Positions 31,008 to 40,714 of a DNA stretch of 64,000 bases are shown here, in pieces (the stretch's first letter is position 1; every line of letters begins with the position of its first letter). The stretch is from Picochlorum sp. 'celeri' (Eukaryota > Chlorophyta > Trebouxiophyceae): contig JAACMV010000021.1 of NCBI GenBank assembly GCA_010909725.1, forward strand, positions 955,469 through 1,019,468. Reading direction: 5' to 3'. The position numbers and the translations under genes are program-made. The notes beneath the pieces are model-generated. The model ran no database searches. It was not told where the DNA came from and was given only the letters and a program-made list of their open reading frames with translations.

Positions 31008-31012
31008 TTACA
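31008..31012 (-). terminator. TGTAA poly(A) signal (MKP1-like gene)
   Basis: TTACA on the + strand, 48 nt past the minus-strand stop at 31060. Confidence 0.45.
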
Positions 31013-31059
31013 TATTCTATTGTCCTATCAAGTTGAACCAATACTGTACATTCGCACGA

Positions 31060-32652
31060 TTATTGCAAATTCAGTTTCGGTATTCCCATTCTACCTTTGG
31101 GCAGTGTCTTCTCCTCTGGAGATGATTTGTATTCGCTGTTGTCGTCTTCTGATGAGGAATACTCTTCGAATAAATCCCCAGAATCGCTGGAAAATGCATC
31201 ATCGTCGCCATCACAGCTATCATCACCCTGCTTTGACTGTGGTGACGAAAGGTTGAGTGGAGGGGGGCCAAGACGAGAAAGACCTGACGATTTCCGTGCT
31301 GACAGCAGAACGGATGGGCTATGAGACCGAACGATACGGCTGCCATTAGGATTTCCAGCCGAAAATTTGTCTGTGCTGTTGTCTGGCATGTTGGACCTCG
31401 CTTGCTTACGATGCCTATCATTTGGAGATGCACACTTGGCCTCTACCCGTGGTGTCTTTCTGCCGCTCCTAGCACTATCGCAAGTATCAGTGCCCAGCAT
31501 ATCCGAGGCTTTTGAAGAAAACGATGCTCTGTTCCAAATATCAAAGTCCATGTCGAAAGATGAGCAGTAGGATGTATCATTTGCTGAGAGCCTCCTGTCG
31601 CCCTCCATGCAGCTATTCAGGGAATCCCAAAACTCCTCGGGCTCTCGTCCCTGATCAATTTTCAAAACTTCTAGATGCGTTGATGAGTCCTCGCTTTCGT
31701 ATTTTCGGAGCTGATTTGCAAACCTATACGCCGCCACCATGAACTCATCTGCAACAATCTCTGACCCACGCCACAAGTATATCATCCGTTTGCTCTGCAA
31801 AACAAAAGCTCCGCGAGGGTCCAGTGAAAATCCTCGCAACTCGTGTCCATTCATCCATTTGGGTACCAAATACGTCGGTGCCGATACCGACTGGGGGGCA
31901 ATCCTGTACAAATTTGAACTACTTGCATGCCCACCTCTCCGCTTATGCCACTGAATCAGCTGACAAATAAACCCAATATTCGGATTCGCTACACCTCTCA
32001 TCTGCTTCACCTCTGCAAACACATCTTCGTACTGTCTCTTCTCTCTCCACATTCTGTACGCAATGGCGAGCGAGGTTGACCTTGACACGCCCTGGGAGCA
32101 GTGCACAAAGACATTACCCACATTCCTGGCATCCTCGATGAAATCAAACACATCATATAGAACCGCCAGTAGATCTTCTTTGGGGCTGTCTTGCAGGTAC
32201 AATGTCTGATACTTCAACTCATCCTCAAAGTACGCGGGATACAAGACACCCACGCAGTTGACAACGTGTGATATGTGGCACCTCTGCAGGATATCCCTAC
32301 TCTTTGCAACAACCTCTCCACCGACAAATAGATTCTCTCCCACCCGCGTACAATCTCTCTCATATTTGGAAAGCTTTTCCTTCCGGTTCCTCACCTCGGA
32401 CGGGGGTCCTTCACCCCTGCCAAGAACGTCAAGATCAAGTTGCTTCAGAGACGCACCAGAGCACGACGCTCCGCCTCCCACGGAACGTGTTTCGTTCCCA
32501 ATATCCTCCAAGATCCTTAATCCCACCCCAGTATGCCTCTTTTCCGTCTCTGAACCGTCCCGCTCCCGACCTGCGCCCTCCTCCTCTCTGGGTTTGCTGA
32601 TGGGCACGTCCTCATCCTTTTTGATAAACGCAGAGGTAAAATGCGGAAACAT
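31060..32652 (-). CDS. MKP1: MKP1-type dual-specificity phosphatase with gelsolin-like domain
   Basis: A single 530-residue exon. The phosphatase domain (about residues 105-245) carries the signature VHCSQGVSRSTSLAIAYRMW, with catalytic Cys in HCxxGxSR and the general-acid Asp in LYLQDSPKED. Next comes a gelsolin-like segment (YLVPKWMNG, LDPRGAFVLQSKRMIYLWRG), the combination seen in plant MAP-kinase phosphatase 1. It should dephosphorylate MAP kinases in stress signalling. The C-terminal 180 residues are Ser/Asp-rich and disordered (SSDSGDLFEEYSSSEDDNSE). No intron. Confidence 0.9.
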   Translation of the reverse strand: MFPHFTSAFIKKDEDVPISKPREEEGAGRERDGSETEKRHTGVGLRILEDIGNETRSVGGGASCSGASLKQLDLDVLGRGEGPPSEVRNRKEKLSKYERDCTRVGENLFVGGEVVAKSRDILQRCHISHVVNCVGVLYPAYFEDELKYQTLYLQDSPKEDLLAVLYDVFDFIEDARNVGNVFVHCSQGVSRSTSLAIAYRMWREKRQYEDVFAEVKQMRGVANPNIGFICQLIQWHKRRGGHASSSNLYRIAPQSVSAPTYLVPKWMNGHELRGFSLDPRGAFVLQSKRMIYLWRGSEIVADEFMVAAYRFANQLRKYESEDSSTHLEVLKIDQGREPEEFWDSLNSCMEGDRRLSANDTSYCSSFDMDFDIWNRASFSSKASDMLGTDTCDSARSGRKTPRVEAKCASPNDRHRKQARSNMPDNSTDKFSAGNPNGSRIVRSHSPSVLLSARKSSGLSRLGPPPLNLSSPQSKQGDDSCDGDDDAFSSDSGDLFEEYSSSEDDNSEYKSSPEEKTLPKGRMGIPKLNLQ

Positions 32653-33003
32653 GAATGTTTGAATATCGCTTAATCGCGTGTATGTCCACCCCTGGGGACT
32701 GTGAACTCTGCACGTGAGGCAACGTTACCTCAGATCCACGAGAAGGTTGTTTTCCCTGATCATCACAGTCTCAATTCCAAGAAATCATTCCAATCTATAG
32801 CAATGTATACATCCACACGAGTAGTGTGATGTCAAACGCGCGATGAATGCGGGTTAGCAGATCAATTTTTTAATGTCTTTATTAATACGACATATGTGGG
32901 TCGTATGTATATAAATGATACCCTCGTTGTCAGTAAAATTCACTCAATACTCCAGAAGTACACGATTTCTTGGCAGAGATTCGTCTCACGGGGGGTGTTC
33001 GTG
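32653..33003. other. Divergent promoter region, MKP1 / pirin
   Basis: It holds TATATAAAT at 32908-32916 on the pirin side. The pirin frame is open upstream to 32896 but has only a GTG and an ATG inside the TATA region, so this part is read as promoter and 5' UTR. Confidence 0.45.
32908..32916 (+). promoter_or_regulatory. TATA-like element for pirin gene
   Basis: TATATAAAT, 88 nt upstream of the chosen pirin ATG at 33004. Confidence 0.45.
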
Positions 33004-33888
33004 ATGGCGTCCTCTTCTGTCAACAGCATGAGACCAATTGCTACCGTCGTACGCGGTAAGAAGCTGATGGAAGGCGCAGGGGTGCAGATATGCAGAACCA
33101 TAGGGTATGGAGACGTTCGAGTTGATCCATACCTCATGCTGGATGAACTACGACTTCCTGCTGAAAAAGCTTCTGCTGGGTTTCCAGACCACCCTCACAG
33201 AGGGTTTGAAACCTGTACCATTATGAAGCGTGGGAAGATGGAACATCGTGACAGCGTGGGAAATAAGGGAGTAATTTGTGATGGAGGTGTTCAGTGGATG
33301 ACTGCGGGTCGCGGGATTGTGCATTCGGAAATGCCAGTAGTCTCCGAGGGAGACCTGCATGGCTTCCAGTTGTGGATCAATCTCCCAGCGAAAGACAAGA
33401 TGGTCAAGCCACGGTATCAGGATATACAAGCACCTGATATCCCAGTAGTGCAGTTTGAAGATGGTGGACACGCTCGAGTCATGGCAGGTGTATGCGAGGG
33501 TGTTGAAGGACCGCTCAAGTTGCGTAATCCTGGGTTGCTCCTCGATGTGACTGTGCCAGCGAGTTCTCAAACGTGGAAGCAAACGATTCCTCGAGAATGG
33601 AATGGGTTTGCATATGTGTACGACGGAGCTGGAACGATTTCTGACATGAGAGTTGAGGAGCAGCATGCCTATATATTTGCCCAGGAGGGCGGCGACTTTG
33701 TTGCAGCCAAGGCAGATGCGGCGTCGAAAGAGATGAGCTTCTTGTTGATCGCTGGGAAGCCGATTGGTGAACCGATTGTCCAATACGGGCCCTTTGTGAT
33801 GAACCATGAGCTTGAAATTGCTCAAGCCTTTCAGGATTACAGGACTGGAAGGCTGCAGAATCCAACAGACGATCCATGGACAGCGTAA
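33004..33888 (+). CDS. Pirin family protein
   Basis: 294 residues from MASSSVNSMRPIATVVRG. Pirins are bicupin iron proteins acting as transcription cofactors or quercetinase-like dioxygenases. Metal ligands sit in FPDHPHRGFET (two His) and WMTAGRGIVHSEMP (His and Glu). Other blocks are VDPYLMLDEL, GFQLWINLPAKDKM and PIVQYGPFVMN. A longer form from the ATG at 32905 would add a basic N-terminus that could target an organelle, but a TATA box overlaps that ATG. The patatin-like gene lies a short distance downstream on the same strand. Confidence 0.92.
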   Translation: MASSSVNSMRPIATVVRGKKLMEGAGVQICRTIGYGDVRVDPYLMLDELRLPAEKASAGFPDHPHRGFETCTIMKRGKMEHRDSVGNKGVICDGGVQWMTAGRGIVHSEMPVVSEGDLHGFQLWINLPAKDKMVKPRYQDIQAPDIPVVQFEDGGHARVMAGVCEGVEGPLKLRNPGLLLDVTVPASSQTWKQTIPREWNGFAYVYDGAGTISDMRVEEQHAYIFAQEGGDFVAAKADAASKEMSFLLIAGKPIGEPIVQYGPFVMNHELEIAQAFQDYRTGRLQNPTDDPWTA

Positions 33889-34026
33889 GACTGAATAAAT
33901 ATCTATAAACGGATATGCGTAAGATATATATTCATGTATGGGACCGTGAATGTTAAAGAATCGGCCCCTCGCTCTGGTGGAACCGTGAACTGCCGATCGT
34001 TCAGCGAGCGGCACGTTCCTCTGACC

Positions 34027-34914
34027 ATGCCCATGCGCAAGTTCGGCGGTGATAGTATTAAATTAATATTTAATGTGAAAAAGAACGTGCTATCAGCTTC
34101 AACGATGGAGAGTATGGTGTCGACTACCGACGGAGTGAGTTACAGTTCACGACAGAGCAGTTCAGGCGTTGACATTGTCCTCTCGTCGGGGTTTTTAGCA
34201 TTTGCATCGCATTGTGGCTTTCTGCAGGCTGTAAAAGATGTAGGATTGAATGTGAAAGGAGTCATGGGGACGAGTTCCGGAGCATTGACGGGGTCCCTGT
34301 TTGCTGCTGGGTATTCCCCCATGGAAATAGCTCAAGAATTCTCCAGGCTTCCTCCAATAGAGCGTATCAAGCTATCAAAAGAGCCATGGAAAGGTGTTTT
34401 TAGTTTGGATCCGGCGACCAAGAGATTGCGTGAGCTGCTCCCCGATACATTTGATGAGATGGAGATTGATTTTGGGGTTGGAGTCGTCTCCCGGTATGGC
34501 TACGATATTGTTGACTCTGGCAGTTTGGCGGAGGCGGTCGTCGCGTCTGCTGCTGTTCCAGTGCTTTTTAATCCAGTGAGGATACCTAGTCGAAATAATA
34601 CTCCGCACATTGATGGAGGCATAAAAACGCGAGTAGGCTTGGAGGCATGGCGGGCGCATCAGAAGGCTAAACTGGGGATTCTCCAACCCCGCCCTGCTGC
34701 TGTCCATGTGGTGGGTCGCAGCTCTCCATTCAGTGGGAGTGACAAGGTTGACACTGAAAGGACAGAGGACATTGCACTAGTCCTGAGCCCAAAGAGCAAA
34801 TCGTCCCTGTGGGACATGAGCAAATTTGCTTCTCAAATGGAGCACACATATGCTGCTGCTGTCCCAGTTCTACAAGTTTTTGCTGATCAAATCCATCCTG
34901 AAAGTACCTCTTGA
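34027..34914 (+). CDS. Patatin-like phospholipase/acyl hydrolase
   Basis: About 295 residues. The catalytic Ser-Asp dyad is present: nucleophile elbow GTSSG in VKGVMGTSSGALTGSLFAAG, and Asp in HIDGGIKTR (DGG). The expected oxyanion glycine loop is reduced (LSSGFLAFASHCGFL). The enzyme should release fatty acids from membrane lipids. The start is ambiguous: in-frame ATGs occur at 33934, 34027 and 34105, and an AT-rich TTAATATTTAATG patch at 34063-34077 could be a core promoter favouring 34105. TGTAA follows the stop at 34958-34962. Confidence 0.82.
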   Translation: MPMRKFGGDSIKLIFNVKKNVLSASTMESMVSTTDGVSYSSRQSSSGVDIVLSSGFLAFASHCGFLQAVKDVGLNVKGVMGTSSGALTGSLFAAGYSPMEIAQEFSRLPPIERIKLSKEPWKGVFSLDPATKRLRELLPDTFDEMEIDFGVGVVSRYGYDIVDSGSLAEAVVASAAVPVLFNPVRIPSRNNTPHIDGGIKTRVGLEAWRAHQKAKLGILQPRPAAVHVVGRSSPFSGSDKVDTERTEDIALVLSPKSKSSLWDMSKFASQMEHTYAAAVPVLQVFADQIHPESTS

Positions 34915-35251
34915 ACCTGATGTTGAAGAACCATTGATTACCTGTTTATATGCCGCTTGTAACACACTGTACCCACATGCATCCAGACTGGATATCCAAA
35001 ACATCGATGTTTTGTTCCAATTGGACTTTCAAGTCCAAGTTGGGTCGATGATTCTTGCGAGATCGGTTTGAATGCGCCAAGTCGCTTAAGCGAAATTCAC
35101 ACAAGCTTGTCTTACACAAATAGAAAAAATTTGCGAGTAAATTTTCCATGGCAGTGAAATCAACGGTCCTCTGCAGACAGTGACTGCTCTGCATCGGAAG
35201 GAGTTTCTCTGTGACGCTGAGCCATACATAGCCTGTGCGGCATACCAAAGG
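34915..35251. other. Intergenic, patatin-like to PRP3
   Basis: TGTAA at 34958-34962. Two inverted repeats lie close together: TTGGACTT-TC-AAGTCCAA at 35021-35038 and TCGCTTAAGCGA at 35082-35093. No ORF or tRNA is recognised. Confidence 0.45.
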
Positions 35252-36676
35252 ATGACGGATGGCAAAAGGAAAGTGGAGGAGGAGGTTCCTGCCGATGGAA
35301 CCAAAAGGGCCAAGGTGGAGGGAGGAGAGCGCCCCAAAAATGTCTCATCTGTCCTGGAAAAGGCCAAAAAGGCCTTGGAGATGCAGAGCAAATTGAAGCA
35401 GAGACTAGAGAGCATTAAGAAAGCCAAATCAGAAGATAAACAGGGTGCAGAGACGTCTTCCAAACGGGAGGGTCCGAAGCAGTTGAAGTTGATACAGCCT
35501 GAGGAGTTGTATGAGGAGGAGGGAGACTCTTTTTATGACCCTATGTTGGGGTACACACGGAGATCGCAACGCAAAATACGGCCGACTCTCCAATTCATTG
35601 AGGAGGGTTCATTGAAAAGGCAGGCGGAGATCGAACGATTAAAAGCCGAGTTTGGAGATGAGTACGTGAAGAAGCTTGAGGAGAAAGGCGGCCATCTTGC
35701 TGAGGCAAGGGAGGACGATGACCTCTTGAAACGAGAGGCGAGTGGGGCAGTAGACATGGAAGTAGAAGAAACAACGCCTTCGGTAGAATGGTGGGATGAG
35801 AGAATCCTGGTGGACAAGGGGCAGTACCCATCTGCATCTTCATGGGCTCAGATTGACGACAAAGATGTTCGATTAGACAGAATCACACATTACGTTGAGC
35901 ACCCTGTTGAACTAGAACCGCCGCTCCAGCAGCCTGAACCAGAACCTGCACCTCTAAAATTGACAAGGAAAGAGATGAAGAAGCTGAGAACACAGCGTAG
36001 GCAGGCTCGGGAGGCTGAGAAACAAGAACTTGTACGCCAGGGGCTGCTGGAACCTCCAAAACCAAAGGTGAAGATCTCGAATTTGATGAGAGTCCTGGGC
36101 TCGGAATCCACTGCAGATCCAACGGCAATAGAGTTAGAAGTTTCCAAACAGATGGCAGAAAGGCGCGCGGCACACGAGGATCGAAACTTGGCGCGAATGC
36201 TCACCCCAGCAGAGCGACGTGAAAAGAAAATGAAGAAGCTGCTTGATTTTGTGCCTGGCTCTGACGTGGAGCAGAGGGAGATTAAAGTTGCAGTGTATAA
36301 AATCAAAGATCTATCGAGACCTCAGCATAGATTCAAAGTGCAAGCCAATGCACGAGAGAACCATATGTCTGGAATTGCCATAATTGTGCCTGGGTCCTTC
36401 TCTGTGGTTGTCGTCGAGGGTGGGCCGAAAACGCTTCGACGATACGAAAAATTGATGCTACATAGAATAAAATGGAACTTGGAAGAAGATGACGAAGAAG
36501 CTGTGGACCAGGGTGCGAATTCTTGTCATTTGGTATGGAATGGAATAGTAGCCTCGAGTGCCTTCAAAGGAAAATTCAAGACTCGTGAAGCGGCAAGCAG
36601 TCTTGCTGGCAGGAAAATTCTAGATGACCACGGGGTCGCTCATTATTGGGACATGGCTGCTTCAAGTGAGGCATAA
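35252..36676 (+). CDS. PRP3: U4/U6 snRNP splicing factor PRP3
   Basis: 474 residues from MTDGKRKVEEEVPADG, one exon. PRP3 holds the U4/U6 duplex in the tri-snRNP. The family core is evident: SFYDPMLGYTRRSQRKIRPT, RITHYVEHPVELEPP, LTRKEMKKLRTQRRQARE, PPKPKVKISNLMRVLGSES, DPTAIELEVSKQMAERRAAH, and the C-terminal ferredoxin-like DUF1115 region (VYKIKDLSRPQHRFKVQANA, VVVVEGGPKTLRRYEKLMLH, RIKWN). It is shorter than animal PRPF3 and has no N-terminal PWI domain. The stop is 22 nt from the stop of the convergent DnaJ gene, and its TGTAA lies at 36693-36697. Confidence 0.93.
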   Translation: MTDGKRKVEEEVPADGTKRAKVEGGERPKNVSSVLEKAKKALEMQSKLKQRLESIKKAKSEDKQGAETSSKREGPKQLKLIQPEELYEEEGDSFYDPMLGYTRRSQRKIRPTLQFIEEGSLKRQAEIERLKAEFGDEYVKKLEEKGGHLAEAREDDDLLKREASGAVDMEVEETTPSVEWWDERILVDKGQYPSASSWAQIDDKDVRLDRITHYVEHPVELEPPLQQPEPEPAPLKLTRKEMKKLRTQRRQAREAEKQELVRQGLLEPPKPKVKISNLMRVLGSESTADPTAIELEVSKQMAERRAAHEDRNLARMLTPAERREKKMKKLLDFVPGSDVEQREIKVAVYKIKDLSRPQHRFKVQANARENHMSGIAIIVPGSFSVVVVEGGPKTLRRYEKLMLHRIKWNLEEDDEEAVDQGANSCHLVWNGIVASSAFKGKFKTREAASSLAGRKILDDHGVAHYWDMAASSEA

Positions 36677-36698
36677 AAATAATAAAATATAATGTAAA

Positions 36699-37823
36699 TT
36701 ATGTGTTGGTGCCGCCAAACTTCGCTGCAAGTGTGTCGCACGAGGCGAGGGATACCTTGGCAGCTTTTTCAGACTGGCCGTAGTATTCATACCTGTGCCT
36801 GACAAGCTTTTCTTGATAACACTTTTTCTGCATCATATCCTTCCAACTCGTCTCTATTTGATACTCAAGCCGTGTTCTCTCTTGCGATCCGGGCCTAAAA
36901 TCTCTAGCAAATTTTGCTTTGCTTGCTACATAATATGGGACTCTATGGGCAGATGTCATTGAGGGAAATGGGTACTCCCTCGTCTGCGAGAGAGAATATA
37001 CCGGAGCGCTACCCTGAGAAATAAGATTGAAAAAAATCAAAAGCAACATCGGGGCCAGGGACAAAAGGACCCGGAAAATTGGCATGGGACTGTCCTGACC
37101 CCTCTGCCCTTGGCGCGGTGGATGTTGACCGCGGAACTGTGCTCCCCGCCTATGACCTGTGCTGAATGTTGCCCCCATGAACGGATTGCCACCAAAAAAC
37201 ATTCTAAATATCTCATCTGGATCAATTTCTTGGCCATTAAATGTCGCGGTCGAGTATCTGTGACCCCTAAAATTGGTTCTCGGGATGCTATCAACATCCC
37301 CGTATCTGTCATATTGGGCACGCTCGTCTGGATTGGATAAAACAGAGAAAGCTTTTGATACCATTTTAAAAGCCTCATCAGCTCCTGGAGATTTATTTTT
37401 ATCGGGATGCAACTTCAACGCGAGTTTCCTATACGCCTTTTTAATGTCATCATCGCTTGCCGTCTTGGAGACACTCAGTACCTCATAGTGGCATTTCTTG
37501 GACCTAATCGTTCTCACCAGGTGCTGCTGATCTGCTGTCCCCCGACTAGACCCTTGGTCAGACGTATTACTATTGCTGCGATGCTTCAGTCCATCTGAGG
37601 AAGGCGCTGTCCTGGCGGATCCCTCGCTCGCCGATGTCTGCCCCCCAGCACTCTCCCTAGCCCTCTCCGCTCGTGCCACCATGCCCTTCGATTCCTCGGT
37701 TGGATACAAGCGATAGGCCTTCTCTGCAAATCTCTTCGCTTTATCATAATCACCATTTTCCATTGCTCTATGAGCGATGGAAAGGCATTTCAAACCTTCG
37801 TCTCTATTTGCTTCTACGACCAT
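36699..37823 (-). CDS. ER-membrane J-domain protein, DNAJB12/B14-like
   Basis: 374 residues from [14 protein letters not shown], one exon. The N-terminal helical part ([20 protein letters not shown]) resembles DNAJB12/14. The J-domain ([20 protein letters not shown]) has HPD in [21 protein letters not shown] Gly/Arg linker precedes one membrane segment ([20 protein letters not shown]), then the DUF1977 region ([34 protein letters not shown]). It should recruit Hsp70 for ER-associated degradation. A TATA-like TAAATATA lies 75 nt upstream of the ATG. Confidence 0.91.
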   Translation of the reverse strand: MVVEANRDEGLKCLSIAHRAMENGDYDKAKRFAEKAYRLYPTEESKGMVARAERARESAGGQTSASEGSARTAPSSDGLKHRSNSNTSDQGSSRGTADQQHLVRTIRSKKCHYEVLSVSKTASDDDIKKAYRKLALKLHPDKNKSPGADEAFKMVSKAFSVLSNPDERAQYDRYGDVDSIPRTNFRGHRYSTATFNGQEIDPDEIFRMFFGGNPFMGATFSTGHRRGAQFRGQHPPRQGQRGQDSPMPIFRVLLSLAPMLLLIFFNLISQGSAPVYSLSQTREYPFPSMTSAHRVPYYVASKAKFARDFRPGSQERTRLEYQIETSWKDMMQKKCYQEKLVRHRYEYYGQSEKAAKVSLASCDTLAAKFGGTNT

Positions 37824-38143
37824 GGCCTCATCAATCACAGCCTAGTTGTCTCTACTGTATCCTATTCAATGATACACTTTGTCTCCCCCATTTTATCTAT
37901 ATTTATTCGGATTATTAGCCATCGTATTGAAGCTGTGACATCATATCATCTTCACCAAGGAACAGATCTCCACAGAGATCTCCACAGAAAATGGATCTTT
38001 GGTTTGTCGATTTTCGGGGGGTGGATTGCTTTGATCTCTCGTACTCCACTTTATTTGTCATAGGTAATAATCCCCTATTTAGAAAAAAGGTATGGCAAAT
38101 ATGCCTGAATTGACTGGATGATCATGGGTTTCAGAAGCAAACC
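37824..38143. other. Divergent promoter region, DnaJ / NDUFAF2-like
   Basis: TAAATATA (minus) at 37898-37905. A direct repeat of CAGAGATCTCCA/CAGATCTCCA lies around 37966-37988. No ORF is supported. Confidence 0.4.
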
Positions 38144-38512
38144 ATGTTCAAGAAACTTGGTGAGAAGTTGACCTGGGCCGTTTTACGGCGGAAATTCGTC
38201 GGGAGAGATGGGCATGGAAATTCTTATTACATCCGTATGGAGAAAAATTTCAATGGGGAGCTAGTAGAGAAGAGATTCGTCAAGTTTCAGGGTGGAGAGT
38301 ACAGGCCTGAAAGAATGAGCCCAGAGTGGGTCCAGTGGCTCCAGACCACCCGGCGCGAGACGCCATATGGCGATGCATCGGCAACGCCCGTGGGCGACAG
38401 TGTCGATACGAAGAGTAGCGATGAGGGGTTGGACGAATGGCTGAGAAGGCAGGAGCAGAAGTCGTCTGGACAAAAATCCAAGAAAACTCCCGTCATTCCA
38501 ATACAAAGATAG
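38144..38512 (+). CDS. Complex I assembly factor NDUFAF2-like / NDUFA12-like
   Basis: A 122-residue protein, one exon. The family block is VGRDGHGNSYYIRMEKNFNG, then EKRFVKFQGGEYRPERMSPE, WVQWLQTTRRETP. This domain is shared by the complex I subunit NDUFA12 (B17.2) and the assembly factor NDUFAF2. The Ser/Lys-rich tail after RRETP (EWLRRQEQKSSGQKSKK) and the N-terminus MFKKLGEKLTWAVLRRKF favour the assembly factor. It should be mitochondrial. It converges on CCT2 with 36 nt between stops. Confidence 0.84.
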   Translation: MFKKLGEKLTWAVLRRKFVGRDGHGNSYYIRMEKNFNGELVEKRFVKFQGGEYRPERMSPEWVQWLQTTRRETPYGDASATPVGDSVDTKSSDEGLDEWLRRQEQKSSGQKSKKTPVIPIQR

Positions 38513-38526
38513 AGATAGAACAATTG

Positions 38527-38531
38527 TTACA
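38527..38531 (-). terminator. TGTAA poly(A) signal (CCT2)
   Basis: TTACA on the + strand, about 18 nt past the CCT2 stop at 38549. Confidence 0.45.
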
Positions 38532-38548
38532 AACTTGGAGAGATATTC

Positions 38549-40315
38549 CTAAGCCTCGCGTTGTCGTGGTGCTGCTTTGATAATGTCATCCACCCTCAAA
38601 ATCATCTCTGCTGCTTCTGTGGCACTCATCAGAGCTGCAGACTTGACCTTGAATGATTCATACACACCTCTCTCCTTCATGTCTCCCGCTCCTCCAGTGG
38701 TGACATCCACACCAATGGTTGAGGATGGATTCGAGGCGACCGCCGCTCGCATTTGCGATACAATTTCTGCAAAATCCAGTCCGGCGTTGTCAGCGATAAT
38801 TGATGGGATCTGGCGAAGAGCCCTTGCATATGCAGCCATGGCCAACGACTTCTTCCCTGGTGTACGCGCAGCAACCTCGTCGACTGCGGCAGCCATCTGC
38901 ACTTCAGCCCATCCACCACCATAGATAACTCGAGTGTCAGCTGCGGTCTGACTGAGGACGCAGAGAGCATCATGCAAGGAGCGCTCAGCCTCGTCCAAAA
39001 TGTGCTCAGAGGCACCTCTAAGAACAATGGTACATGCCTCACCGAGAGCACATCCGCTAAAATGTATCATAACATCTTCCCCAATCATCATTTCTTCGAT
39101 AACATCACAATGTCCCAATTTAACGCCGCTTGGGTCATCAAATGTTGATGTAATCTCGCCACCAGTGACAAGAGCCAACCGTTCAATGCCATCAAAATCT
39201 GCATGCTCGATTGCCATCACGCCCGCGTCAGCAAACAATTCCTCGGGGAAGTTATAAATTAGCTGCCGGTTGATGAAGACGTTGGCGCCGTGGCTTATGA
39301 TCTTTTCACATTTTGACCTCATCTTCTCCTTCTCTGCCAACTCAATATCAGCAACCTTGGCGAGAGAATCTGCCCTCACTCTTGCTCCATATATCTTAAT
39401 TTTGTCCGAGTCCATTGAGGTATTTGCTACGAGTACTTTTGCGTTTTCGATTCTCTTGGGCTGCCCTACACCAATCCTCTTGTCTAAGATGAACCCCTCA
39501 TCCAGAAATGAGTCTTTGATTGTGCCTCCAGGCTTTTTCAATATCTGAATCGCTTCCAGATTGGTGGAGCCCTTCAGACGAAGCACTGCATCTACAGCCA
39601 ACAGGGCAAAGTGCTCTTTGTCAGATGTCAATATCTTGCTACTCAATGTTGTCTTGGCAATATTCATCAAATCCATTCTGAACGCTTCCTTATTCTCCCC
39701 GTTATCAAAGGCAATCTCCTGCAATTTAGCCCTGGCAATATCCGCAGCCTCTCGAAATCCAGCTATGATGAGCATTGGATGAATCTTTTGCTGCACGAGT
39801 TGTTCAGCTTCCCTCAGCAACTCTCCTGCAAGCACCACGACGGATGTGGTCCCATCACCAACCTCATCGTCCTGAACTTTACTAATATCAACCAGTACTT
39901 TCGCAGCAGGATTGTCGACGTAGATAGACTTCAATATAGTCGCCCCGTCATTCGTCACAGTCACGTTCTGCCCTTGGCTGACACTCTGCAAAATCTTGTC
40001 CATTCCCTTGGGACCGAGCGTGGTTTTCACCAAATCAGCTATTGCCATGGCACCAACAAACGAAGACTACATAACACAGTGTACCAAAGTCAGCATGATC
40101 ACACATCACACCCCATCGTGACGGCACTTCGTACCAAACGAGCATTCTCGCCCTTCTCCTCCACAGCCCCTTCCTGGAGCACACTTTGGGTGAAATTCGA
40201 CGGCACCTGTGTCATTCAACCACATATTGGTTAGTCCAAAGCATGCATGCGCCACAGCTACGTGCTGCGCAGTCGTTCAAAACGCCAATTGATCACGCAC
40301 CCCAACTTGACCCAT
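38549..40315 (-). CDS. CCT2: Chaperonin TCP-1 subunit beta (CCT2)
   Basis: Three exons, 40315-40301 (MGQVG), 40206-40135 and 40066-38549, with introns of 94 and 68 nt give 534 residues, the usual length. Exon 2 reads [20 protein letters not shown] and runs in phase into [20 protein letters not shown]. Group II chaperonin motifs are [41 protein letters not shown] and the late [23 protein letters not shown] folds actin and tubulin in the cytosol. The five-codon first exon is the weakest part: donor GTGCGT gives MGQVG, while a donor six bases earlier (GTTGGG) would give MGQ, also in phase. Confidence 0.94.
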
Positions 40316-40714
40316 GGTTCAATACCAACACTTTCGATCAGCCCTCCCACGCTGTGGTATTCAACTCTCTCTATTATCCTTGTGCCTTGAAGTTTCTTCG
40401 GAAGAAACAATCTCAATATGAAATACTCGTTGTGGGAAGGACTGTGTATACTTTGAAAAAAAAAGTAGCCTGCTGTCATCCAGGTGGAGAGGGGCATTCG
40501 CTCGCATATCGTATTTGACCGGATGCCTTTTGAATTCACTCTTTGTCCTTCCATTCCAATGAAGCCACAGCCTCCAGTGCGCAGCAAACTTGAATTTTGC
40601 GATTTTCGTATCATGTATTATCTTTATATGGTGCCACATGTGTGACTGTGGGACGATTCGCGCATGACGTAAGGGTGCTGTGTGTCCTGTCCCGAAACAG
40701 ACCTGTGCTTCCCG
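40316..40714. other. Divergent promoter region, CCT2 / VPS52
   Basis: No ORF with coding character. It has a short A-run (40455-40465) and no clear TATA box. Confidence 0.35.
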
